Source: Bugula neritina (Eukaryota; Bryozoa; Gymnolaemata; Cheilostomatida; Bugulidae). Taken from it: a DNA stretch of 64,000 bases. The stretch covers positions 6,738,690 to 6,802,689 of the forward strand of contig OZ037771.1 of assembly GCA_964035545.1 (NCBI GenBank). Reading direction: 5' to 3'. Under the pieces are notes generated by a model. The model was not told the origin of the DNA, ran no database searches, and was given only the letters and a program-made list of their open reading frames with translations. This document shows, one piece after another, positions 12,896-24,100 of this stretch. Every line of letters begins with the position of its first letter. Position 1 is the stretch's first letter. A program made the position numbers and the translations under genes.

Positions 12896-15800
12896 TTATG
12901 AGTTCTTTTGTGCCGTCTTGATGATGACCTAGAAAAATTAATTATATATATGTTTTATCACATGTCAACGTGAAGTATGTTGATCAATAGGAGATTGCTT
13001 AGAAAATGTAAAACAGCTCTTGCTGAACTCCTGTTTTGTACAAGCATGGTAGGAAGCTCTACGGTGATACAGTATAGCTCGGGCAGTCAACATAACACAG
13101 CGTTTGATGGTGTGCATCTCAAAAGCTTGTGCAGAACTTTTGACTACCATCTGCACTCATGTAATCAAAAGTTAACAACAAGTGTGACTGTCCACCAAAT
13201 TATGTGAATATTACATACAGTTTTCTTTTCAGAGTACTGTTCCAGGCCGTATTCTCCAAGCTCCCTTCCGCTGCCTGACATTTTAAAGCCTCCGAATGGT
13301 GTTGATGGTTGCAGGACATGGTAGGCATTCACACTAAAATTATATTTAATATAATAAAGGGTTTCTCAAAAGATATGGAGCAGGAAATAGCCCTAGCATT
13401 ACAGAAAAGGAAAAATTTCCTGTTCTTTCTTGGCTATAAAATCTTGTTTAATGCTCTGCTTCATACATCTTGTTTTTCATCTGCTGATTTCAATCATCTT
13501 TCAATATTTATTTTGATTGCTATAATCTTTGACAGCATCTTTAGCAGCACTAATTTGCAGCACTAAACAGTAATAGCAGACAACTCTTAAGAAACCTAGA
13601 TTAAATCAAGTTGACTGTCAAATTGGGGCTTTTACTACCCACTGTGTGAGACAATTAGGAGTTGTGCACTCTCACAACACAATGCTGCATGCACACTCTT
13701 GTGATGGAAAATTGTAGAAACTTTGAGAAATAATAACTATACATATAAACTTAATTATTGTATAAATAGTTTTCATAATATCTGCACTATAATCATTTTG
13801 AAGAATTATCTGCACAATAGTATTTCAATGGGATATACAGATATGCTAATATACTTTGAGACTCAACTGTGTAGGTCAAGCACTTTAAATGTCACAGAGT
13901 CATGAAATAAGACTCACTATACTGTTCCAGCTTGCAGTTCATGAGCCACTTTCAGAGCTTTTTCAATATCTCTAGTGAAGACAGAAGCTGCCAGGCCATA
14001 TATAGAGTTGTTTGCCCTTGACACTGCTTCAGCAACATCTTTAAACTTGAATATTGACATCACAGGTCCAAATATCTGCAGAAATAAAGTAGCAACAGGT
14101 AATAACTACTATAATAACTAGGTTCTATCTAACAAAGTACAATGATGACTACGATAAATTGACACAACAGATTGTAGAAAAAACTGTGCTCAATACGATC
14201 TGTCACTTTTGAATTGGCACATAGTTTAGCTAAATAGCTGTATAACAAAGTATGTCATGAGGTAGCATAACTGTAAACAATTTACAGATCAAATTATATA
14301 CTATATGTTACAATATTCACAGTGACAATTGTGTTTGCTAAGTTATAAACATACAAGTCAAATCTTTAGCTTTCACCATAAACTAAGAAACTAACCTCTT
14401 CTTTTGCAATCCGCATATCGTCCTTGACATTAGCAAATACAGTTGGTTGAAAGAAGAAGCCCTTGTCTCCATATCGCTGACCTCCTAATGCAAGTTGAGC
14501 TCCTTCCCTAGTTCCACTGTTGCAGAGGTCTGTGATTTTATCCAGCTGTTCTTGGTTTACCTAATAGTTATAGAGTCATATGATGTTATATATAGGGAGA
14601 GAAAGTGACACATATACATGGTGACATAGAAACATGGTGGTACATAGACATGGTGACACATATACATGGTGACATATAGACATGGTGACATATAGACACG
14701 GTGGCACATAGACATGGTGGCACATAGACATGGTGACACTCGACACAGTGACACACAGACGTGGTGATACATTGACACGGTGACATATAGACATGGTGAC
14801 ATATAGACATGGTGGCACATAGACATGGTGACATATATACATGGTGGCACATAGACATGGTGACACTCGACACAGTGACACACAGACATGGTGATACATC
14901 GACATGATGACACATATACATGGTGACATATATACATGGTGACATGTATACATGGTGACACTCGACACAGTGACACACAGACATGGTGATACATAGACAC
15001 AGTGATACATATAGACATGGTGACACATAGACATGGTGACACATAGACATGGTGACATATAGACATGGTGACACATAGACATGGTGACACATAGACATGG
15101 TGACATATAGACATAGTGACACATAGAGAAGGTGATACACAGACTTGGTGATACATAGAAAAATAGTAAATATGTCATATAGCGAATTAAAGTCAAACTA
15201 CTTGTGATTGTATTATTCAAAGTCTCACCTGGGGTCCTTGAGCTGTGTCCATCTCGTAAGGGTCGCCAACTTTAATAGCCTTAGCTCTTTCAACAGTAGC
15301 TTCTACGAACTTATCATAGATGGACTCTTCAACAAACACCCGACTAGCTGCTGAACAACACTGACCATGATTGAAAAAGGTACCGAGCTGAGCTTGGTCT
15401 ATGGCTCTTTCAACTGAAACGAGAGAAAAACTCAATTAGATTAAAAATACTAATTCATATTCTATAAATAAAGAAAAAAATATTCCAAGACAAGTAAAAT
15501 AAGTTTCAGCAAAATTATTGCAAAATGTCTCATAAATATACATACAGATAGCTAAAGCTGGCATTTGCTATTTTTAGTTGCATAGCACAATTTTCTTATT
15601 GTTAATATACATTTGCATGATATATGTTGGCCATTACAAAATAAAATAATCTTAAATACACTTGTCCCTTCGCAATACACTGATCCTGCTCTCACAAAAT
15701 TCCGTTGATCCCGAGAAGGGCACGAATCTACGTTTTGTGAGGTATGTATACATGGCCGAATTTAATTAACAGATCCACGAGTTAAATCTAGTATTCTACT

Positions 15801-18800
15801 ATGTCACGAATTGAGGTTTCGAAACCCTCAGCTTAGTGAGATATGGAGGGAGCACTGTATTTTTTTCACTCTATGTTGATCAACTCACAATCACAATCTT
15901 CAAATACAACATTTGCACTCTTCCCTCCCAATTCCAGAGTAACTCTCTTCAAGTTGCCGGCGGCCATTGTATGAATAAGTTGACCTATTTCTGTACTTCC
16001 TGTAAATGCGACTTTATCAACTCCATCGTGGGTAGCTATAGCACCACCAGCTGTGGGTCCGTAGCCACTGAGAATATTTACAACACCTGAAAGAAATTAA
16101 TAATTTGTCTTATACTAAATCTACAGCATAAAATGACCGATTTACCTAAAAGTTTCACTATGAACAAAAAAGTGAGAATATTTTTATTAAATTTTATGCA
16201 AATGTAATTTGACTTTTTTTGATACTGGAGATGTGAAGTTTGTGAAAAATGTTTCCTATTCCTTGTTGTAAAATATTGCAATCTTCTTTGTCTTTTAAAA
16301 CTGTTTATAATACATCGACATTAACAGTAATACATAGACAGGAGCTACAATGTTCCTATCACATTCATCATTAGCATTAGTAAGTTCTTGGGGCGATGAT
16401 TACTGACAAAATAATATGTTAGTAGTAGTGAAAAGACCCCCTCCACTTGAACTCATCTCAAAATAAAGATTATGACCAAATTATATAATATATAGACTCA
16501 TTTAAGTAGCCTCAGAATGTGACTGTAGTAGCTTGGGAATACCTGGTGGGAAACCGACTTCCTTGACCAAAGCAGCAATATGATTGGCTGTTAGGGGTGT
16601 CTGTTCAGCCGTCTTCATAACAATAGTGTTACCCATTGCTAGAGCTGGGGCTAATTTCCACGCTTGCATTGCCAACGGAAAGTTCCACTACATTTCAATA
16701 AGAAGTAAAACTAAGTTGATTGTACATAACTGTGGTGTGACTTCCTAAAATATGAGTCAAACTAATGACACTAAACACTAACTGGAATTATCTGCCCACA
16801 GACTCCAACTGGTTCCAGTCTAGTGTACGCAAAATGATCTCCATCTATAGGAATTGTCTGTCCATGTTTCTTTCCAGCCCATCCTGCATAATATCTGAAA
16901 AAACAAAAGTAAAATAAACTATATTCAACTCATAACTTTATTATAAAACCAAAGGAGAACTTGTGAATATATTTGTGCCTAATCAGCCAGTTATGAGGTG
17001 TAACTTCACAGAGCAGCATTGTGTGCTGTTTACATAACAGCAACACTTTACTCATGATAAACCAGCTACATAAGTGCAAGTAAACCCTTTCCTATAATAC
17101 CTGTAAATAAACCCTTTCACTTACCTGTAAGTAAAACCTTTCACTTACCTGTAAGTAAAACCTTTTACTTACCTGTAAGTGTTGATGGAGAGTTCCAGAT
17201 CAGCAAAGAAAGATACGGTGTACGGTTTCCCGTTGTCCAGAGTTTCTAATGACTAGAAAAATTGTTGTACGTTTAAAAGCTTTGCAGGTTTTTTTAAAAT
17301 AGCAAAACGCTTGATCATAATTTTTCACATATGCTAATTAAACTATGACAGTGCCCACACTGAGGTAAGTTCATAGAAAGCTTACAGCAAGGTAGGTAAG
17401 TTTATTAAATATCTACAGGTAAGTTTATATAATACTTATAAGTAAATTCTCAAATATTCACATGTAAGTTAATAAAACACTTACAAGTAAGTTCATAGAA
17501 CACTTACAAGTAAGTTCATTAAATATTTACTTGTAAGTTAATGAAACACCACAGGCAAGTCTGCATGTAACACTTACAGCGAGATAAGCTCTATCTCTCT
17601 CTATCAGATCAGCCAATCTGTGAAGTAACAACCCCCTACGAGATGCATCCATTGTTCTCCACTCAGACCCCAGTTCAAAGGCTTCTCTAGCGGCAGCGAC
17701 AGCAATATCAACGTCTGCAGCATCAGCTTCTGCCATGTGAGCAATGACCTCTCCATTGGTTGGGTTGTGAGTTTCAAACGTCTTTCCGGAAACAGCATTC
17801 ACCCACTCATTGTTGATGAAGAGCTAAAAACAAACACCAGCTAGTACTGAATACTAAAGAAATGGGTGCAGTAAGAAGCAATGGGGGGGGGAACCTGGTT
17901 TTTAAATGAAAACATAGCAACAGAATTTATACTAAAACTCAAAATTAATAGACAAATTGAAGAACTGAGCTATCAGATATTTTCAGTTACTGCACCACTT
18001 GAATGATTTTGAACAGCTGTATACCCAATGAACTGGGAAATATATTATCTCTAGTTCAGTGGATATACCCATAATTCAGTGGATGAACAGCTAAAGACTG
18101 CTGCACAGTGCAAAAGCTTGAAGTGACTTTTCAGTAACAACTCTTTCTACGATTCACTAAACTTTGAGGCAGAAACATTACAAAATCTTGAGTAGAACCA
18201 GTGACAGTGTCGATAGCTGAGGACTATTTGACAGTCAGCAGGGTTGACACATCACCTGTATAGTTGACTGCAGCATATCACAGCTCACAGTAAGATGAAG
18301 ATATAATTATGGTCTGGCATACTTTATCCAAGCACAGGGCATGCAGGTAAATGATTTATCTACTTTACAGGTTTGTGATTTATGTGGAGGATTCTGGGAG
18401 ATTATAGCTGAGAGTTGGTTGTTAACTGAAGCTTGTAGTTGATGTGGAGGTTTATGGAATGATGGAGATTTATTATGTCTATGGAAATAGTTGAGGGAGA
18501 TTTAAAGCAATAATTGATTTATAGAGGTTGCAGCTACAAACTACTTGAAATAAATTCATAAATTGTGAAACTATCCATGTGGTGCAATTCACACTGATTT
18601 GTTAGTTTACAGCAGTTAGTTTATTGTAGTTAGTCCACAGTTGCTAATCCATAATTGTTAGTTTATAGTTGTTAGTTTATAGTTGTTAGTTTATATTCCC
18701 TCTTTTCAAATAGTGCTGCATATACACCTTTAAAATGTCTTCATAACTCAATTTCTAATTGAGAATTGTGTTCACCATGTCAGCATATTTTGGATAAAAT

Positions 18801-20207
18801 TTGAACCAAGTTCTTTTTCAGTTTTGAATTTCTATTTAGCTTAAAACTTTCAACTAATGTCAACAAAAGAAAATTATTATTACAAATTTGTGTTGCCGAG
18901 TAAACAGATCTGGAAAGTCTGCACTGATATCTATTTTGAAACCAAATGATTATTTGTTGTTATACCCTATTAGTAAAATTATAGAATAGGGGGGTTATAT
19001 ATAAAACCCAAACCTACAGCTTGTAACCCAGTTTCACTATAAAAATAAGGTTATTATTCTCTTATTACAAAGCAATATGATGGCGTCCAGGGTCCACTAA
19101 TTACACAGTTTCAGAGTAGCTATAAATATCAGTAACCAGATAACAATGTGCGGAATCCAAGCAAGGAGGACAGTTATTAAAACCTTCACTCCTACCTTCT
19201 GCTTTGTAAACCTCTTCTCATGTAGGGACTGCAAGTTTATTGAGCATAGTTACACCTAGGCAGGTAGTTCTCTGTTTTTACCCTTTGCCAAGTAAAGTAT
19301 GGTAGCCTACTGTACATCCATGGGTACAAGTGTACTGTAAGTGAGACTAGATTTAGGTTATCAGTGCTATTCAATACACCCACCCCTTCTATTTCAGCAT
19401 AACCCCAGTAGTATATATTCCAGTGGGTCAACGATGTACAGATATATGCCGGCTTATGTTATTTCAAGGCTGTTGAAAGCTGCCAGTTGAGTACTGTTCG
19501 TGAAAGTATAAAAGTGAATTACCTGCATTAATTCGACACTTCAATTCAATAATTAGTTGAAGTATGCGGAAAGAGCCTGTGTTCTAGAAGAACAAATCTT
19601 TAGTCAGTACTCAAATGAAAAACTTAAGCTGTAATAAGTTCTGTGTAAAGCCTCCAACTTGCAGGAAATATTGTTGGAGTTGTCACCCATCACAGTCAAA
19701 AAAATATTGCTGTCACATTAAATAAAGCACCACTACTGGCAGCATGAAACAGGTACTGGGTTGTGCGCATATTTCTTAAGGCACAAAAATCACTTTAAGC
19801 AGCACTGAGTTGGAGGTGACTGAGTACAGTATCTATACACATTGGACTCGGTGTGCAAACTCCACACCCGATATCCCCCTCCTTCAACCAATGCACTTAG
19901 TCACACTGAATTAAAACGTAATATTACAAATTAATAGCTTATGCTTCAACTTTCAATGCTTACTAACCTCCAACTCGTGGGTTTTTTTAAACACCCACTT
20001 GGCTTTGCACCCATGCGGCAACCACTATCACGATGTATGAGCTATTAAACATTAGGTACCGGTTAAACTTTAATGACATGAACACACCTTGGTTGGTGGC
20101 AAATCTGGTTTTCTGTTTGGTGGTGGTATTGCCGCTGCAGCAGCTGACATGTTCCGCAAACCATAACGACCAACTCCAGCTGACAGTGTTTTGCAAAGAG
20201 TTAGCAT
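12896..20207 (-). CDS. Mitochondrial aldehyde dehydrogenase, ALDH2/ALDH1 class (copy A), 11 exons, 518 aa
   Basis: NAD-dependent oxidation of aldehydes to acids. Exons from the 5' end: 20088-20207, 17578-17823, 17173-17252, 16783-16894, 16543-16687, 15889-16086, 15229-15413, 14396-14560, 13918-14075, 13219-13333, 12896-12928. Total 1557 bases in frame; human ALDH2 is 517 aa. The N-terminus ([18 protein letters not shown]) is a basic, Ser/Leu-rich presequence fitting mitochondrial import. Visible family motifs: [21 protein letters not shown] with the general-base Glu, [13 protein letters not shown] with catalytic Cys at residue 320, and the C-terminal QKNS. This copy differs from copy B and from typical ALDH2 around the catalytic Cys (NHGQCCSAA rather than NQGQCCCAG), but the PROSITE-type Cys motif still fits. 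It is a tandem duplicate of 21191-28909. Introns hold a MITE, a 16-bp minisatellite and splice-site-derived repeats. Confidence 0.95.
14605..15165 (-). repeat. 16-bp minisatellite in ALDH-A intron 7
   Basis: About 35 copies of GACATGGTGACACATA-like units (16 bp) with scattered substitutions, between exons 8 and 7. The unit lacks stops, so all three minus frames stay open for about 200 codons and give 16-residue repeats rich in Cys/His/Val. This is a repeat artefact, not a protein. Confidence 0.95.
15659..15857. mobile_element. MITE, pogo/Tigger-like, in ALDH-A intron 6
   Basis: 199-bp element flanked by TA dinucleotides. The right end reads GGAGGGAGCACTG and the decayed left end CACTTGTCCCTTCG. 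It matches a better preserved copy at 36230-36439 along most of its length (shared stretch CACGAATTGAGGTTTCGA). It is absent from the corresponding intron of ALDH-B, so it inserted after, or was lost since, the duplication. Confidence 0.75.
17081..17180 (-). repeat. 24-bp tandem array of the exon 3 5' splice junction, ALDH-A intron 3
   Basis: On the minus strand exon 3 ends ACTTACAG|GTAAGT, and the intron continues with about four units of GTAAGTRAAAGGTTTTACTTACAG. Each unit rebuilds the last eight exonic bases plus the donor. Because ACTTACAG is preceded by TTTT, each boundary also resembles a 3' splice site fused to a 5' splice site. ALDH-B has no such array at this junction. Confidence 0.85.
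17378..17577 (-). repeat. 23-bp tandem array of the exon 2 5' splice junction, ALDH-A intron 2
   Basis: Minus-strand units like GTAAGTGTTCTATGAACTTACTT (about 23 bp, some 27) begin at the true donor GCT|GTAAGT and run into the intron. The unit is itself an imperfect inverted repeat (GTAAGT...ACTTAC). The homologous array is at 25664-25792 in ALDH-B. Confidence 0.8.
18150..18540. other. Block in ALDH-A intron 1 conserved with ALDH-B intron 1
   Basis: About 390 bases align by eye at high identity with 27235-27850 (less the SINE inserted there), e.g. GACTGCAGCATATCACAGCT and GGCATACTTTATCCAAGCAC in both. Most other intron sequence of the two copies has diverged. It could be an intronic regulatory element or a conversion tract. 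Confidence 0.7.
19797..19912. mobile_element. Short inverted-repeat element (MITE family 2, copy 1) in ALDH-A intron 1
   Basis: Starts AAGCAGCACTGAGTTGGAGG, with an inverted relative of the start at its right end (ATGCACTTAGTCAC). It is related to 27931-28066 and 46038-46143. This copy's right end is decayed. Confidence 0.55.
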
Positions 20208-21190
20208 TTTACTGAGCTCGTTTAGCAACTGCAGAAAACAGCCAAGTGAAGTGCTGATGCTATAAGTATAAGTTTGCTACTATCACTATGTCTTTTATGC
20301 CTTGATTGGCTTTATCAATGTCATGTGATTGAATAGGTGAAATATTGTCCTGCAATCTGCACAAGCTTATGAGTTAGTAGCAGTAGTAGCTCACTCGAGT
20401 GATAACTGAAAGTGTATGGATATTGTAACTCGATAACTTGGCAATGTTACAACAATCTGTAATGAACAGCTCAATACAGCTGCAAATCGCTAGAGCGGAA
20501 CGCTATTTTAATGCAGCAACATGGATGGCCGGTTGACCAGCCTTCGAAAGCTGCTCACAAATATAGATTTGAAGATCTATCTCAATAGGCTATGCAGGAT
20601 TGTGATGTCACCACAGAGAAGTTTTGTGGACAAATGATACTGATCTGTAAGTTAGAATATATTATTAGTGCAACTTGCAAGTGTTCTTAAAGAACTTATT
20701 TATTAACTTGATTAGGTGAAGTATATTAAACTCACTAAATGCACTGTAATGTAGCATATTTGACTGCGTGCATATGCATGTATATATTGTGTGTAGTGTT
20801 AGTAATATGTGCAAGAAAAAGTTTTTCTAAGTTTATATTTTACATTAAATTACATGTTTAATAACTCTTTGTATACATTATAAAAAAAATCAGAAATTAC
20901 GTAGCAAATTGTCGATAACAGAACATTTTTTTATGTATATCGTATTACGAGTAAGTGAGCATATTGCTATTTAATTGAGTAAGCTTCATTAAATGTAGTT
21001 TGATATAAAGGCATACAGGTAAATATACAGGTATGCAGGTAAGTATACAGGTATATAGTATACAGGCACACAGGTAAGTATACAGGTATGCAGGTAAGTA
21101 TACAAGTAGGTATACAGGTATACAGTCCTCAGGCGACCATTTCAACACCAGGTAGTGGCTGAGTCCAGCTGATCCTCATTCTCAAAGAGT
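20208..21190. other. Spacer between the two ALDH genes
   Basis: Holds the ALDH-A promoter region and the ALDH-B 3' end; no exon seen. At 21010-21125 there is a degenerate array of ACAGGTAAGTAT/ACAGGTATGCAGGTA units. It carries strong donor-like CAGGTAAGT motifs, but on the + strand, antisense to both genes. Confidence 0.6.
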
Positions 21191-24100
21191 TTACGAGTTT
21201 TTCTGTTGAGTTTTGATGATGACCTGTAAAAGAGTATATATATAACATTTTGCTGTAAAAGAGTGAATATATATTGCTGTAAAAATATAATATATTTGGT
21301 CACCTATAGATGTACAGCAACTTCTTTCACATATAATTGAATTATAATAGAAGTGATAAACTAACAAAAGTAAGTCTAACCTCACAAAACATGTTCCATG
21401 TTAAACAAAAACACATAAATAAGATAGCAGGAGAGGAAGCAAAATAGCTTGTGATCTACTCTCAGTATGCACAACTACAGGGCAGTTCCCCTCTCCTCTC
21501 ACAAGTTTAACAAAGTAAATAACAGCCACTTTTGCTATCAAAATATCACAAATTAATCTATAATGAGTAATAATAAATATAAACACAAAATGTTTACCGT
21601 TTTCTTCTCGGTGTACTGCTCTAAACCAAACTCCCCGAGTTCCCTGCCACACCCGGACATCTTAAACCCTCCAAATGGCGCCGCAGGATCAAACACGTCG
21701 TATGCATTCACACTAAAAGTACACAGAAGCCGGAATAGACAATAGGATGCTTGCGAGTGTATAGGCAGAAACTAACAGAAATCTGATGTATTGACCAATA
21801 CAAATTTAGTTTAACATTTTTTGCCATATTTGCAAAGATGACTATAAATTGAATATAATTATATTGTGAATGAATCAAATAATAATTCTAGAGAGTAGAA
21901 ATCCCAGCCAATCAACACTCAGAAAACAAAGGATGAAATTTAATCGCATCTGAATGCAATATTTCCAGTGCTGAATACCAGACTACTCTGAAATTAGAGA
22001 GCTACGGTACACTATAACATGAACACACTACTTTATAGCAGCGTTGAACACATACATGCTTGGAGTTGTAGAGTGAACAACGCTTTATTCTAGTTTATGT
22101 AATATTTGTTGCTAGGTATGTTATATATGATACTTTGTATTGGCCCTCTTTCACGCCATACATTTATTACTATTAAACAGAGTTTAGCAATTCAATAAAT
22201 TAAACTTAATATAGAATAAATCAACGAAACTGGAAGCTCTAAAATTTATGGTGATGTGACAGTGTCATGTGACAGTACAAAGTATTATTATACATATAAA
22301 TGCATCTGAACATTCACACCAGTAGCAATAATGGAAATGACTCGGCAATTTTGAAGTTTTGTACATATCTATAAATTCAAAGTATGCATGCCTGCATATG
22401 TATTGTATATGTAACTATTAGTATAACTTACTACACGGTTCCAGCTCTAAGTTCGTGTGCGACCTTGATAGCTTTCTCAAGGTTGGTGGTGAAGACTGAA
22501 GCGGCCAGCCCGTACATGTTCTTATTTCCTCTGGCGATCACCTCATCAATGTCCTTGAACTTCATGATTTGCATCACTGGCCCAAATATCTACAATCACA
22601 TCTCCTTGTAAGAGGAACAACTTGATACCAGCAGTTTTGATGATCCAATCAAAATATTTGATTGAAGAAATTATTGTCGTTGATGTTGTTCCATGAATCG
22701 TAACTAATTTTTATTGCTTATAGAAATAGCTTGTCATATTCAAAAAAAGAAGAAGCTATGACAAAATTAAAATTAGGAAAAGACCTTCAACACAACAACC
22801 AGTTTAACAAATGTAATCAACATGTTTATTATGGACTTGTTTTCAGCATTTCTATTTTAGTTGTTTTAAGAAAATCTTTGTTAAAAAGCATTTGAGTAAA
22901 CCAACTGGTTACAATTGTTGACTATTCCATCTTGAAGTAATTAAATATTTAGGGTAATTAAGATATCTTAGATTATCTTGCTAACTCTTACTTATTCTGT
23001 AGTAAAAAAAATACCTCTTCATTTGCAATCCTCATGTCATCCTTGACGTCTGCAAACACTGTGGGCTGGAAGAAGTATCCTTCATCTCCCAGCTGTGCCC
23101 CTCCCAGGGCGAGTTTAGCTCCTTCTTTTGTTCCACTTTTACACAATTCCGTGATTTTATCAACTTGCTCCTGGCTTACCTATTCATTACAAAATACTAA
23201 ACAAATTCTAATAACTGTGAAGTATTCAATTTTCCTCAAAAAACTTTTATTAAAAGTATTATATTGGTTAGTAGCTGATGGTTGTGCAGCTAAAATTTTT
23301 TTTTATAGCTAAAAGTTTACACTTTGGCATAAAAATATTTCTATACAGAAATGAATTCACATCATGAAAAATCTAACTGCAGTTGAAAAAATACTGAAGA
23401 GTAAAAGTATCAACTCCGCACACCTGGGGACCTTGCTCAACACACCTGGGGACCTTACTCAACACACCTGGGGACCTTGCTCAACACACCTGGGGACCTA
23501 TCTCAACACACCTGGGGACCTTGCTCAACACCAAGCTCAAACGGATCTCCAACTTTTCTCTTCTTGGCTCGTTCAACGCTCGCTTCAACAAATCTGTCGT
23601 AAATGGATTCTTCAACATACAGCCTGCTTCCTGCACAGCAGCACTGTCCTTGGTTGAAGAAGAGAGCAAAGTGTGACTTCTCCACAGCGTAGTCAACTGT
23701 AAACAGAGTGTTACCACTCAACGCAATCATCAGCTTAATATACTTAACCATCATAATGGTGTATAGTTAAAAATTATTCTTATAACAAGAATATCATGAA
23801 TTCTAAAGAAAACATCAATGGTTTGCTAAACAATGTAACATATATTTATGAAGTTGTTCTACCAATGCTATGGAAATGTGAACATTTAGATTTTAGACCG
23901 ATGGGGAACTACACTCATTTCAGCATTTTATTAATACAAATATTAATATAAATTGTCAAATTCAAAGTTGTTGTTGTTGAATGTGAAGGTCATATCTCAA
24001 AAACTAACCTCGATCAATAGTGTAGGAAAATGGCAAAGGTTAAACCGTTTCTTACAATACATTGGTTCAGTCATAATATTAGCTCAACTGCATGTTAATG

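Noticed and set aside
14557-15220. Three overlapping minus-strand frames of about 200 codons rich in Cys, His and Val
   Set aside because: They arise because a stop-free 16-bp repeat keeps all three frames open, and they lie inside an ALDH-A intron.
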